Shown piece by piece: positions 28,405 through 37,285 of a stretch of 64,000 nt of DNA. Under the pieces are notes generated by a model. That model worked only from the letters and a program-made list of their open reading frames with translations. It was not told where the DNA came from and did not search any database. The stretch comes from an uncultured Spirochaetales bacterium. Its GTDB lineage: Bacteria; Spirochaetota; Spirochaetia; Sphaerochaetales; Sphaerochaetaceae. The stretch lies in NCBI GenBank assembly GCA_944393005.1, contig CALXYO010000001.1, forward strand, positions 124,001-188,000. Direction: 5' to 3'. Numbering within the stretch: the first letter of the stretch is position 1; every line of letters starts with the position of its first letter. A program made the translations under genes and the position numbers.

Positions 28405-29445
28405 TCAGATTTTATCTATAAGATCGAAAAGACTGTCCTCGGCAACGCTGACATCCACATCTCTGTAAAGCTGTCCGCGGTAGTAGAGGAAAACCTTGTT
28501 TCCGATACCGGTTATCGCGACATCGGCATTTTTAGCTTCACCCGGTCCGTTCACCTGGCAGCCCATGATTGCGACCGTTATGTCCTTATTGACCGTGAGA
28601 AGCCTGTTCTCAACCTGCTTCAGGAAGCCCTGGGAATCAAAGGTGTGCCGTCCGCAGCGGGGACATGAGACAATCCTGACACCGCCTTTTGAGTAGCCCA
28701 GCGCACGCAGGATCTCGACCGCTGCATGGACTTCATCCTCTATGCTTCCCGTGATCGACACCCTCATCGTGTCGCCGATTCCTTCCTCGAAAAGCTTTGT
28801 GAAGGCATATGTGGAGCGGATGCATGATGAGACCACGCCTCCGGCTTCAGTCACACCGATGTGCAGGGGAACGTCGCATGCCGCCTTGAGCTTTCTGTTC
28901 GCGCTTATCGTCGTCGCGATGTCAGAGGACTTGAGGGAGACAACTGTGTTGTCAAAACCCCAGGAGGCAAACCATGAAAGATACTCAAGCGCGCTGTCAG
29001 CCATTATGTCTTCCGGTCTGTCACCTTCCCTTCCCCTTGGCAGAGAGCCGTTGTTCAGCCCGATCCTGATGGCCGTGCTGTGGTCAAGGGCAGCCTTCAC
29101 CACTTCCTCCGTCTTCCATTTCGGACCGATGTTTCCCGGATTGATCCTTATCTTGTCGGCACCCGCCTGTATTGCTTCCAGTGCCATTTTATAGTCGAAG
29201 TGGATATCGGCAACGACCGGCATCGGACTGCCGCTGCAGATGGCGGCGAAGTTTTCCCTGTCAGCTGATGAGACATAGGAGAAACGTATCAGATCACAGC
29301 CCATCGACTTGAGGACGCGCAGCCTGTGAAGGACCTCCTCCACATCGCATGATGCGATCTGGCTGTCATACATTGTCTGAACCGCCACCGGATTATCTCC
29401 GCCTATGAAGATATCTCTTACCTGAGCAACCTTTCCACTGAACAT
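28405..29445 (-). CDS. ispG: 4-hydroxy-3-methylbut-2-enyl diphosphate synthase (IspG/GcpE)
   Basis: IspG catalyses the reductive ring opening of MEcPP in the non-mevalonate isoprenoid pathway using a [4Fe-4S] cluster. The 346-residue product has a TIM-barrel N-terminal part with [21 protein letters not shown] at the start and cluster cysteines in [11 protein letters not shown] and [20 protein letters not shown]. The length fits the shorter bacterial form. It starts 3 nt after the YhcH-like gene and stops 6 nt before uvrA. Confidence 0.95.
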   Translation of the reverse strand: MFSGKVAQVRDIFIGGDNPVAVQTMYDSQIASCDVEEVLHRLRVLKSMGCDLIRFSYVSSADRENFAAICSGSPMPVVADIHFDYKMALEAIQAGADKIRINPGNIGPKWKTEEVVKAALDHSTAIRIGLNNGSLPRGREGDRPEDIMADSALEYLSWFASWGFDNTVVSLKSSDIATTISANRKLKAACDVPLHIGVTEAGGVVSSCIRSTYAFTKLFEEGIGDTMRVSITGSIEDEVHAAVEILRALGYSKGGVRIVSCPRCGRHTFDSQGFLKQVENRLLTVNKDITVAIMGCQVNGPGEAKNADVAITGIGNKVFLYYRGQLYRDVDVSVAEDSLFDLIDKI

Positions 29446-29448
29446 AAA

Positions 29449-29757
29449 CTACTCCAGAACATATTTCCTGACGCGGGCACTGCCCCTGAAGATGAATCTC
29501 TCTCCCGGAAGGAAAAGAGCGAAAGTCCCCTTTGTGAGGCTGACTGCCGCAAGCACATCTTTCGAGATGCTGTTCTCCCTCCAGCTTACTGCCGCCTGAC
29601 TGCCATCTTCCTCAGACACGAAAAGCGTGCAGTACTTTCTGTTCACGTCAAAAATCTCCATGTCCTCAGCGGGAGATGAAAGCACAGATGACAGATTCCT
29701 CAGAGATTCACAGACCGGGTAATACTTTTCAAGATTTGCCGTTTCGTCGAAAATCAT
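29449..29757 (-). CDS. Short YhcH/YjgK/YiaL-like protein (tentative)
   Basis: The 102-residue protein begins MIFDETANLEKYYPVCESL and ends with a GTFALFLPGERFIF...VRKYVLE strand. Both resemble the start and end of the YhcH/DUF386 cupin family, in which some members are linked to sugar metabolism. It is about 50 residues shorter than usual and lacks the central His-rich metal site, so enzyme activity is doubtful. It is the first gene of a ten-gene run. The 9 nt before the ATG contain no Shine-Dalgarno sequence and follow a good -10 box, so translation is probably leaderless or from a very short leader. Confidence 0.5.
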   Translation of the reverse strand: MIFDETANLEKYYPVCESLRNLSSVLSSPAEDMEIFDVNRKYCTLFVSEEDGSQAAVSWRENSISKDVLAAVSLTKGTFALFLPGERFIFRGSARVRKYVLE

Positions 29758-29766
29758 AACGGTGCA

Positions 29767-29795
29767 ATTCTATTGTTTTTAAAGCTCAGTGTAAA
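29767..29795 (-). promoter_or_regulatory. Predicted promoter of the ten-gene yhcH-like-ispG-uvrA-lptD operon
   Basis: On the minus strand TTTACA (29795-29790), a 17-nt spacer and TAGAAT (29772-29767) match consensus at five of six positions each. The -10 box ends 9 nt before the ATG at 29757, leaving a leader of about 0-3 nt. Confidence 0.65.
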
Positions 29796-29859
29796 TGCAG
29801 AAATGCGACGGAAACACATCTCATCCGTTTTACGGAATGAAAACAAAAGGGAGGCACTT

Positions 29860-29934
29860 ATGTTTCAATTCAATCAAAAATGTGAAATTTTTATTATAAA
29901 TCATCTACAACCTTTTCAAAGTCCGTTTTTTTAA
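29860..29934 (+). CDS. Candidate 24-residue small ORF upstream of the P-type ATPase
   Basis: ATG 29860 is preceded by GGGAGG with a 5-nt spacer, an excellent ribosome binding site in an otherwise empty intergenic region. The frame ends at TAA 29932-29934. The peptide starts MFQFNQKCEIFIINHL and ends QPFQSPFF; it is hydrophobic and aromatic. It could be a leader peptide for the ATPase gene 45 nt downstream, a small membrane protein, or chance. No codon bias or homology test was possible. Confidence 0.35.
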   Translation: MFQFNQKCEIFIINHLQPFQSPFF

Positions 29935-29979
29935 ATAATTTATACTGGTTATTTCTAAAACATCTGGAGGAAAAAAAAC

Positions 29980-32643
29980 ATGAAAGAATACCTCTCCAGC
30001 TATCAGGAGGTTCTTGACAGTCAGAAAGTCAATGCCGAAAAGGGTCTGAGCGAAAGTGAAGTCAGGTCCAGGCTTGAAAGAGACGGCAAGAACAAGCTCG
30101 CTGAGGCAAAGAAGGATTCAATGCTCAAGAAGTTCTTTGACGAACTCAAGGAACCGATGCTCATCATTCTGATGATCGCAGCCGTGCTTTCAGTCATCAC
30201 AAGCGCAGCTTCCGGTGAGATCGAATTCACCGACGCCATCATCATTCTCGTCGTTGTTCTCCTCAACGCCATTCTCGGCGTCGTCCAGGAAAGCAAAGCG
30301 GAAAAGGCAATCGAGGCACTGCAGGAAATGAGCGCCGCGACCAGCAAGGTCATAAGGGACGGAAGACAGGTAAGCGTCCACTCCGAAGATCTCGCAGCCG
30401 GCGATATCGTGATACTTGAAGCCGGAGACTCAGTACCGGCGGACGGCAGAATCATCGAATGCGCTTCAATGAAGATCGAGGAAGCCGCTCTCACCGGTGA
30501 ATCAGTGCCGGTAGACAAGCAGGTTGAGGCTCTCAGCGCATCCTCTGACGGTGAAGTCCCGCTCGGCGACAGGAAGAACATGGTCTACATGGGTTCAACT
30601 GTCGTTTACGGAAGAGGAAAGGCCGTGATCACATCAACAGGCATGAATACAGAGATGGGCAAGATCGCAAGCGCAATCCAGACTGCAAAGGAAGAGCTCA
30701 CTCCGCTTCAGATCAAGCTCAACCAGCTCAGCAAGATCCTCACCTACCTCGTACTCGGCATCTGTGTCGTGATCTTCGCAATCGACATCATCAGAATGTA
30801 TATCGTGAACGGCACGGTTTCCTTCAACGGAATCCTCGATACTTTCATGGTTGCAATCTCTCTTGCGGTTGCCGCAATTCCCGAAGGTCTTGCCGCGGTC
30901 GTTACGATCGTTCTCTCAATCGGCGTCACGAAGATGAGCCGCAACAAGGCGATCATCAGAAAGCTCACCGCCGTTGAGACTCTTGGCTGTACTCAGGTGA
31001 TCTGCTCAGACAAGACAGGCACCCTCACCCAGAACAAGATGACTGTCGTCGACAAGTGGACAAGCGATGAGGAACTCCTTGCAAAGGCAATGTCACTGTG
31101 CTGCGACAGCAAGCTTGATGAGAACAACCAGGCTATCGGAGAGCCTACCGAATGCGCTCTCGTGAACTATGCATACACACTCGGCATCAACAAGAACGAA
31201 CTAGAAAAAGGCGTATACAGACGTGTCGGAGAGGCTCCTTTCGATTCATCGAGAAAGATGATGAGCACTGTTCATACAGACAACGGAGGAGATGATTTCA
31301 TCCAGTTCACAAAAGGTGCTCCGGATGAGATCCTCAAGAAGTGCTCATCCATTCTCAAGGACGGCAAAGTCGTTCCGATGACTGACAAAGACAGGGAAGA
31401 CGTGCTTGCACAGAACAAGGCATTTGCCGACAGGGCACTGCGTGTTCTTGCCGCTTCATACAGGGACTGGGAAGTCGAACCGGTGAACTATGATGCGAAA
31501 TACATTGAGGACAACCTCACCTTCATCGGTCTTGTCGGCATGATCGATCCCATCAGACCGGAAGTCAAGATCGCGGTTGAGGAATGCAAGAGCGCAGGCA
31601 TCCACGTAGTCATGATCACAGGTGACCACAAGGATACGGCTGTCGCAATCGCAAAGGAACTTGGCATCATCCAGTCTGCAGCCGAGGCTCTCACAGGCGC
31701 TGACCTTGACAAGATGAGCGATGAGGAACTCGACTCGAAGATCGAGCAGTACTCTGTATATGCCCGTGTACAGCCTGAACACAAGGTCCGAATCGTCCAG
31801 GCATGGAAGTCACGCGGCAAGGTCACTGCAATGACAGGTGACGGTGTCAACGACGCTCCGTCAATCAAGAATGCTGATATCGGGGTCGGCATGGGAATCA
31901 CTGGCACCGATGTCACGAAGAATGTTGCCGACATGGTTCTTGCCGATGACAACTTTGCAACCATCGTAACTGCCGTTGCGGAAGGAAGGAAGATCTACGA
32001 CAACATCAGAAAGGCCATCCAGTTCCTGCTTGGAAGCAACATGGCAGAGGTCATTTCGATTTTCGTGGCTTCCGTCATGGGCTTCACAATCCTCCGCCCG
32101 AGCCATCTGCTGTGGATCAATCTCATCACTGACTGCTTCCCCGCAATCGGACTCGGTATGGAAAAAGGTGATGACGATATCATGACACGTCAGCCGAGAC
32201 CGAAGAACGAAGGAATCTTCGCAGGAGGACTCGGTGTCAACTGCTTCATCCAGGGCGTTGCCGTTTCAATAATCACACTTGTCAGCTACTTCATCGGCGA
32301 TTTCGTTGAGACAGGACATCTGCAGATAGTCAGCAGCACACACGGAATGACAATGGCATTCCTCACCCTCTCAATGGCAGAGCTGTTCCATTCATTCAAC
32401 ATGAGAAGTCTTGACAAGTCACTCTTCTCAATAAAGGGACACAACAAGTACCTGCTCTACACCCTTGTTGGAGCATTCGTGCTCACGATCTGTGTTCTCT
32501 ACATTCCGTTCCTACGCGATGCGTTCAGCTTCGAGCACATCTCGCTGATGGAATTCGCAATCGCCCTCATAATGGCTGTACTGATCATTCCTATCGTTGA
32601 AGTTCAGAAATTCATCCAGAGAAAGATTGCAAAGAAGAACTGA
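29980..32643 (+). CDS. Ca2+-transporting P-type ATPase (P2A/P2B-like)
   Basis: The 887-residue membrane pump exports cations, probably Ca2+, with phosphorylation of the Asp in ICSDKTGTLTQNKM near residue 345. The actuator motif ALTGESVPVDK, the nucleotide-domain KGAPDEIL and the hinge MTGDGVNDAPSIKNADIGVGMG are all present. Membrane helix 4 contains VAAIPEGLAAVV, the PEGL motif of Ca2+ pumps. About ten transmembrane segments are visible. TGGAGG precedes the ATG. A TATACT box at 29941-29946 could be a -10 element, but no convincing -35 was found. A terminator follows at 32664. Mn2+ transport is an alternative. Confidence 0.9.
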   Translation: MKEYLSSYQEVLDSQKVNAEKGLSESEVRSRLERDGKNKLAEAKKDSMLKKFFDELKEPMLIILMIAAVLSVITSAASGEIEFTDAIIILVVVLLNAILGVVQESKAEKAIEALQEMSAATSKVIRDGRQVSVHSEDLAAGDIVILEAGDSVPADGRIIECASMKIEEAALTGESVPVDKQVEALSASSDGEVPLGDRKNMVYMGSTVVYGRGKAVITSTGMNTEMGKIASAIQTAKEELTPLQIKLNQLSKILTYLVLGICVVIFAIDIIRMYIVNGTVSFNGILDTFMVAISLAVAAIPEGLAAVVTIVLSIGVTKMSRNKAIIRKLTAVETLGCTQVICSDKTGTLTQNKMTVVDKWTSDEELLAKAMSLCCDSKLDENNQAIGEPTECALVNYAYTLGINKNELEKGVYRRVGEAPFDSSRKMMSTVHTDNGGDDFIQFTKGAPDEILKKCSSILKDGKVVPMTDKDREDVLAQNKAFADRALRVLAASYRDWEVEPVNYDAKYIEDNLTFIGLVGMIDPIRPEVKIAVEECKSAGIHVVMITGDHKDTAVAIAKELGIIQSAAEALTGADLDKMSDEELDSKIEQYSVYARVQPEHKVRIVQAWKSRGKVTAMTGDGVNDAPSIKNADIGVGMGITGTDVTKNVADMVLADDNFATIVTAVAEGRKIYDNIRKAIQFLLGSNMAEVISIFVASVMGFTILRPSHLLWINLITDCFPAIGLGMEKGDDDIMTRQPRPKNEGIFAGGLGVNCFIQGVAVSIITLVSYFIGDFVETGHLQIVSSTHGMTMAFLTLSMAELFHSFNMRSLDKSLFSIKGHNKYLLYTLVGAFVLTICVLYIPFLRDAFSFEHISLMEFAIALIMAVLIIPIVEVQKFIQRKIAKKN

Positions 32644-32663
32644 TGACGTTTCACATCAGATAT

Positions 32664-32689
32664 GCGGCAGGCAAATCCTGCCGCTTTTT
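32664..32689 (+). terminator. Rho-independent terminator after the P-type ATPase
   Basis: GCGGCAGG (32664-32671) pairs with CCTGCCGC (32677-32684) across a 5-nt loop, followed by five T. Confidence 0.9.
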
Positions 32690-32720
32690 CATGTAACCGT
32701 CTTTCATGAGGTTAAAAAAA

Positions 32721-32758
32721 GTCCCAAAACCTGCTATTAAGAAGCAAGGTAATGGGAC
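32721..32758. repeat. REP-like palindrome / hairpin
   Basis: GTCCCA...ACCTGC and GCAAGGT...TGGGAC form a long imperfect hairpin, followed by GAGGGGACAAATTCT. Repeated GGGAC blocks of this type often flank REP-associated transposase genes, but no transposase lies nearby. It may be a remnant or an independent hairpin. Confidence 0.4.
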
Positions 32759-32779
32759 AGAGGGGACAAATTCTAAATC

Positions 32780-32799
32780 AGAGAGTTCACTCTCTTTTT
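32780..32799 (+). terminator. Short terminator-like hairpin
   Basis: AGAGAG-TTCA-CTCTCT is followed by TTTTC. The stem is short and lies between the REP-like palindrome and an AT-rich stretch (32800-32910) in which nothing else was recognised. Confidence 0.45.
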
Positions 32800-32910
32800 C
32801 TTGATACTGTTGACTATAATCCAGAATAATACATTTTTCAAGTATTTAGTGGTTTTTTTGTTTTATCTTAATTTTATTCAACAGTTGAACTTAATTATTA
32901 AACGTAAAAA

Positions 32911-33462
32911 TTACATAGAATCTCCACAGAATATCTGGTCCATATAAGCCAAGGAAGGATACTCATCATTTATAAGAAGATATGGAGCTGAAAACCTTTC
33001 CGCTTCCTCAAGAAGGCGAAGGTTATCTTCGATGAGCCTGTCTGTATTGATGTCATCACAAATACGTTTCTCACTGCATGAAGCAAAGTCCCTGATCTGT
33101 CCTTCATGCGTTCTTATATATTTTTCACTCATTATAAGTGTGATACCCCGGATATGACTGAGATACCGACTGTCAAAATCATTGCGCCATGAGGAGGGAA
33201 CATAACAGCCCTCTATGATCAGTTTCTGCCTGTTTTCAATACCAGTCATCATAATATTCCTCACCACAGGCCAGAGGTATTCAGTAAGCCTCTCATCCTC
33301 ACTGACAGTGTACGGACACACTCCGCTTCTGATCAGGCCCATCTTGAGCCAGTCCATCGAGAAATACGGTATGAAAAGCTTATTCATGAGATGGCAGCTG
33401 AAATTCGTCTTTCCAGTATGAGAGGCCCCGGTTATAAGCAGTACGTTGATTTCTTCATTCAT
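32911..33462 (-). CDS. P-loop kinase-like protein (2-phosphoglycerate kinase/AAA-type)
   Basis: The 183-residue protein has an N-terminal Walker A loop GASHTGKT (residues 11-18) after a hydrophobic strand VLLIT. A second strand IIEGCYVPSSW may carry the Walker B function. The layout, with a small-molecule kinase lid rich in Arg/Asp, resembles 2-phosphoglycerate kinase-like or zeta-toxin-like P-loop enzymes, but the substrate is unknown. No Shine-Dalgarno sequence precedes the ATG, and TATGAT ends 6 nt upstream with only a weak -35, so it may be another leaderless gene. Confidence 0.6.
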   Translation of the reverse strand: MNEEINVLLITGASHTGKTNFSCHLMNKLFIPYFSMDWLKMGLIRSGVCPYTVSEDERLTEYLWPVVRNIMMTGIENRQKLIIEGCYVPSSWRNDFDSRYLSHIRGITLIMSEKYIRTHEGQIRDFASCSEKRICDDINTDRLIEDNLRLLEEAERFSAPYLLINDEYPSLAYMDQIFCGDSM

Positions 33463-33470
33463 ATGAAAAT

Positions 33471-33508
33471 CATAAAATAAACCTCTTCCGCCGAAAAGAC
33501 AGAAGAGG
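33471..33508 (-). terminator. Rho-independent terminator after nrdB
   Basis: On the minus strand CCTCTTC and GAAGAGG pair across a 13-nt loop and are followed by TTTATTTTAT. It overlaps the predicted promoter of the downstream kinase-like gene. Confidence 0.7.
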
Positions 33509-33533
33509 CATGAAAATGGTGATAAGCTGTCGA

Positions 33534-34580
33534 TTAAAGATCATCCACAAGGGCTGTGCTCTTGGCATATGCAGTGCTTCTTGCTTCAAAGAAGTCCGTT
33601 TTGACCATATTGGCATTGGAGTATAGACTTACCCATGCAAGATCCTCACTCTCCTCCTCGTAGCCCGGATACAGCACTTCAAAGCCGAGGCTTGTCCAGC
33701 GCAGGTTACCAAGATACTTTATATACGTAGTGATGAGATCCTTGCTGAGGCCCGCGATATCATCACCGATGACGTAGTGGCCCCAGTCGATCTCCATCTC
33801 GACGCCGGTCTTAATCATCTGCCTGTAGACTTCCACCTTATCGTCTGTGAAAAGCTCAGGACGTTCCTTCTTCAGCTCAAGGATTATGTTCCTGAAGAGC
33901 CAGAGATGGGTGTTCTCATCTCTGTTGATGTATCTGATCTCCTGGCTGGAACCCGGCATCTTGCCGTTTCTGGCAAGGTTATAGAAGAACATGAAGCCGG
34001 AATAGAAGTAGATACCTTCAAGAATGTAGTTGGCGACAAGGACTTTCATAAGATGCTCTGCATCCCTGTTGTAGAGGAAGTCATTGTAACAGTCCCCGAT
34101 GAATGTGTTCCTCCTCAGCAGATGCTCGTCAGTCTTCCATGCATACAGGATCTCATCCCTCTTCTCCGGAGCACAGATCGTATCAAGCATGTATGAGTAT
34201 GCCTGGGAGTGGATACATTCCTGGAATGTCTGGATATGAAGACAGAGATTCACTTCGTTGGCAGTGATATAGCTGCTGATATTGGGAAGATTTGCGGACT
34301 GAAGGGAATCAAGGAAGACGAGGAATGAGAGGATCTTGTCATAAGCCCTTCTCTCTGCCTCACTCAGATTCGGATAATCCTTCAGATCCTGGGAGAGGTT
34401 GATCTCTTCAGGAATCCAGAAATTGTTCATAGCCTGACGGTACCAGTCGCTTGTCCACTGGTATCGCAGATTGTTGAAATCATTGAGATTGGTGGTGTTG
34501 CCGCCGATCATACGTCTTTTATTGAGCTCAATATCCCCGTCAGGGTTGAAAAGCATTTTCTCTTTGAGAATCTCACTCAT
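33534..34580 (-). CDS. nrdB: Ribonucleoside-diphosphate reductase beta subunit, class Ia
   Basis: NrdB holds the diiron-tyrosyl radical that starts ribonucleotide reduction. The 348-residue product has metal ligands Asp91, Glu121 and His124, then Glu in ANYILEGIY and the ENTHLW pair. Tyr128, in ECIHSQAYSY, occupies the radical position, so this is not the Tyr-less class Ic type. The oxygen-requiring cofactor is notable if the organism is an anaerobe. The gene follows nrdA by 9 nt and ends before a terminator. Confidence 0.94.
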   Translation of the reverse strand: MSEILKEKMLFNPDGDIELNKRRMIGGNTTNLNDFNNLRYQWTSDWYRQAMNNFWIPEEINLSQDLKDYPNLSEAERRAYDKILSFLVFLDSLQSANLPNISSYITANEVNLCLHIQTFQECIHSQAYSYMLDTICAPEKRDEILYAWKTDEHLLRRNTFIGDCYNDFLYNRDAEHLMKVLVANYILEGIYFYSGFMFFYNLARNGKMPGSSQEIRYINRDENTHLWLFRNIILELKKERPELFTDDKVEVYRQMIKTGVEMEIDWGHYVIGDDIAGLSKDLITTYIKYLGNLRWTSLGFEVLYPGYEEESEDLAWVSLYSNANMVKTDFFEARSTAYAKSTALVDDL

Positions 34581-34589
34581 ATAAACCTC

Positions 34590-37109
34590 CTAGGATGAAC
34601 AGGATTCACATTCCTCGACTTCAAGCGACTTGCTGCGTGTATAATAAAGGGTTTTCACACCTTCCCTGTATGCAAGCAGCAGGAGATCAAGGACCTGTCT
34701 CATTGTGTAATCATTTGTTATGTAAAGATTAATGGACTGCGCCTGATCAATATGACGTGTGCGCACTCCCGCCGCCCTGACCGACCAGCTCTGGTCTATT
34801 TCATGGGCGTTCTTGTAATACCACCATGTATCGGGATTGAGATTCGGAGCGATGCGTGGAAGCATGGAACCCTTCTTCTCCTCGTAGAAGAAACGCTTCA
34901 TCACAGGGTCGATGCCTGCAGACGTGCTTGTTATGATGCTGGTGCTGCTTGTAGGCGCGATGGCAAGAAGATAGGCATTCCTCATACCCTGGCGTGCGAC
35001 CTTCTGCCTTATCCTGTTCCAGTCAGCATCGTTGTAGGAACGCTTGTCGAAATAGGCACCGCTCTGCCAGTCAGAACCTTCAAAGAACTCATATGAGCCT
35101 CTCTCATCTGCTAGATCGCTTGAAGCTTCCACAGCAGCTTTGCTGATGGTCTCAAAGACAGAATCTACATACTTCAGGTGCTCTTCGCTTTCCCATCTGA
35201 TACCCTTGTTGGCAAGCATGTGATGATAGCCGGAAACACCGAGACCGACAGCCCTGTACTGCCTGTTCGTATAGCGGGCATACTCAAGAGGATACATATT
35301 CAGATCAATTACATTGTCGAGGATCCTGATTGCAAGGCGTGTGAGTCTTTCAAGCTCCGCCCTGTTGTCAGTATCAATGTTGCCAAGCACGAGGGATGCG
35401 AGATTGCAGACAACGAAGCTGCCCGGCCTGGTCACGGTTACAAGGCACTCCTCCCCGTTGATGTCCTTCAGGGCAACCTCCTTCACTGTTATCTCGCTCA
35501 TGTTCTGTGCAATCTCGGTGCAGAGGTTGGATGAATAGATCATGCCTTTATGACCGTTCGGGTTTGCCCTGTTGACATGATCACGGTTGAAGACAAACGG
35601 GGTTCCGGTCTCAACTGCGCTCTTGATTATGAGACGTACAAGATCCTTGATGCACATGCTTCTCTTCTTGATGCGGCTGTCGGCAACACAGTCAAGATAG
35701 CGGCGTTCCCATTCATCTCCGTAGTAATCTTCAAGCGAGTAGCCCTTGAATTTCTTTATCTCATACGGACACATCATGTACCATGTGCCGTTTATGTTCT
35801 CCTCCACCTGTTTCCAGAAATAATCGGGATAGCAGATCGCAGGGAAAACATCGTGAGCCTTCATCCTGTCATCACCGTTGTTTGTTCTCAGATTGAGGAA
35901 TTCCGGAATATCCCTGTGCCAGATATCAAGATAGACAGCAACAGCACCGCTTCTCACGCCGAGCTGGTCAACAGCGACAGCCGTGTCGTTTACAAGACGT
36001 ATCCACCTTATGATACCGCCGGCCGCTCCTTCAAAGCCGCGGATTGCGGAACCGGCAGCCCTGACCTTGCCGAAATACAGCCCCATGCCGCCGCCGAATT
36101 TTGAAACCTTGGCGAAGTTGTCAAGAGACCGGTAAATTCCGTCAAGACTGTCGGGAACTGTGTCAATGAAGCAGCTTGAAAGCTGATGGAACGGTTTTCT
36201 GGCATTTGAGAGGGTCGGTGTTGCAAGACTTATCTCAAGAAGTGAAAGCGCATCATAGATCTCCTTCACATATCTCATCCTCTCTTCCTTTTTCTCATCA
36301 ATTGCGAGGAAGAGGGAAATTGAAAGATACATTTCCTGAACAAGCTCAAGAGCCACGTTCTGATGACTCTTGATCACATAGCGCTTGATAAGAAGGTCAA
36401 GACCGGAATATGTGAAAAGATTGTTTCTCGTCTCATCCATGAATGACGCGGCTTCCTCTATCTCCGCCTTTGTATATGCAGAGAGTATCCTGCTATAATA
36501 AAGCCCTTCATCGTTCAGGTAACGAAGCTTGTCGTAGAATGTGGCGATGTTGAGTCTCTCCATCTGGGCAAGCACTTTCTTCCTGAAGGAATAGTAAAGA
36601 AGACGTGCTGCGATGTACTCCCATTTCGGCTCCTGAGCGCTGGCAAGCTCGACTGCTCCCTTTGTCAGGGCCTCAAGCTTCTCGTCATCGCTCATACCGG
36701 GATTGATGAACACCACGACCTTTGTCTTCAGCGCAGAAAGGGAATACTCGCTTTCCGGATAATCCTTCTGTATGGATGAAAGCACACTTTCAAGTCCATC
36801 ATCCCCGATAAGCGAGATAAGCTCATTCCTCTCGCTTCTCAGATTTGATCTGCCTTCACGGTAAAGGATGTATGCCTTAGCTGTTTTGTAATAGCCGGCT
36901 TCCATCAGCTTCTCTTCAACGATGTCCTGAATCTGTTCGACAGTCACCGCATCCTTTGTCTCAGCCTGAGTCACAACGGAAGCGACAATGGAATCGAGCC
37001 TGTCATCTGAAGGAAATACCGATGAGCTCTGAAAAGCCTTTGAAATGGCATTTCTGATCTTGGCAGAGTCAAAAGACTCAACCCTGCCGTTTATCTTTGT
37101 TATATTCAT
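34590..37109 (-). CDS. nrdA: Ribonucleoside-diphosphate reductase alpha subunit, class Ia
   Basis: NrdA reduces ribonucleoside diphosphates to deoxyribonucleotides. The 839-residue protein starts with an ATP-cone allosteric domain (about residues 3-90, beginning ITKINGRVESFDSAKI). The catalytic barrel follows with QLSSCFIDTVPDS, FGGGMGLYFGKVRA, NLCTEIAQNMSE and VVCNLASLVLGN, supplying active-site Cys, Asn and Glu. The C-terminus CESCSS carries the mobile redox Cys pair that accepts electrons from thioredoxin or glutaredoxin. An AAGGGA before the ATG is a modest ribosome binding site. No clear NrdR box was seen upstream (37110-37285). Confidence 0.95.
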   Translation of the reverse strand: MNITKINGRVESFDSAKIRNAISKAFQSSSVFPSDDRLDSIVASVVTQAETKDAVTVEQIQDIVEEKLMEAGYYKTAKAYILYREGRSNLRSERNELISLIGDDGLESVLSSIQKDYPESEYSLSALKTKVVVFINPGMSDDEKLEALTKGAVELASAQEPKWEYIAARLLYYSFRKKVLAQMERLNIATFYDKLRYLNDEGLYYSRILSAYTKAEIEEAASFMDETRNNLFTYSGLDLLIKRYVIKSHQNVALELVQEMYLSISLFLAIDEKKEERMRYVKEIYDALSLLEISLATPTLSNARKPFHQLSSCFIDTVPDSLDGIYRSLDNFAKVSKFGGGMGLYFGKVRAAGSAIRGFEGAAGGIIRWIRLVNDTAVAVDQLGVRSGAVAVYLDIWHRDIPEFLNLRTNNGDDRMKAHDVFPAICYPDYFWKQVEENINGTWYMMCPYEIKKFKGYSLEDYYGDEWERRYLDCVADSRIKKRSMCIKDLVRLIIKSAVETGTPFVFNRDHVNRANPNGHKGMIYSSNLCTEIAQNMSEITVKEVALKDINGEECLVTVTRPGSFVVCNLASLVLGNIDTDNRAELERLTRLAIRILDNVIDLNMYPLEYARYTNRQYRAVGLGVSGYHHMLANKGIRWESEEHLKYVDSVFETISKAAVEASSDLADERGSYEFFEGSDWQSGAYFDKRSYNDADWNRIRQKVARQGMRNAYLLAIAPTSSTSIITSTSAGIDPVMKRFFYEEKKGSMLPRIAPNLNPDTWWYYKNAHEIDQSWSVRAAGVRTRHIDQAQSINLYITNDYTMRQVLDLLLLAYREGVKTLYYTRSKSLEVEECESCSS

Positions 37110-37285
37110 GATTGTCCCTTATCAATAATAATTCTTACTAAGACTAACTTAACATGTGCTCATAAACAAGTAGCCTGAGACATATTTCTCCTGAAAATTT
37201 TCACGCATCATCAGGCATGATTCATGAACACATGTTCAGGAAAATCCGTGAATATTCCACTGAATGAGAACACAGGATCAGAAAA

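Noticed and set aside
29940-29950. TATACT box as a firm P-type ATPase promoter
   Set aside because: No -35 hexamer with acceptable spacing was found, so it is only mentioned with the gene.
37110-37285. NrdR boxes or a riboswitch upstream of nrdA
   Set aside because: An 8-bp inverted repeat (AACATGTG/CACATGTT) spans about 70 nt, but it does not fit the compact NrdR palindrome and has no terminator or anti-terminator pairing.
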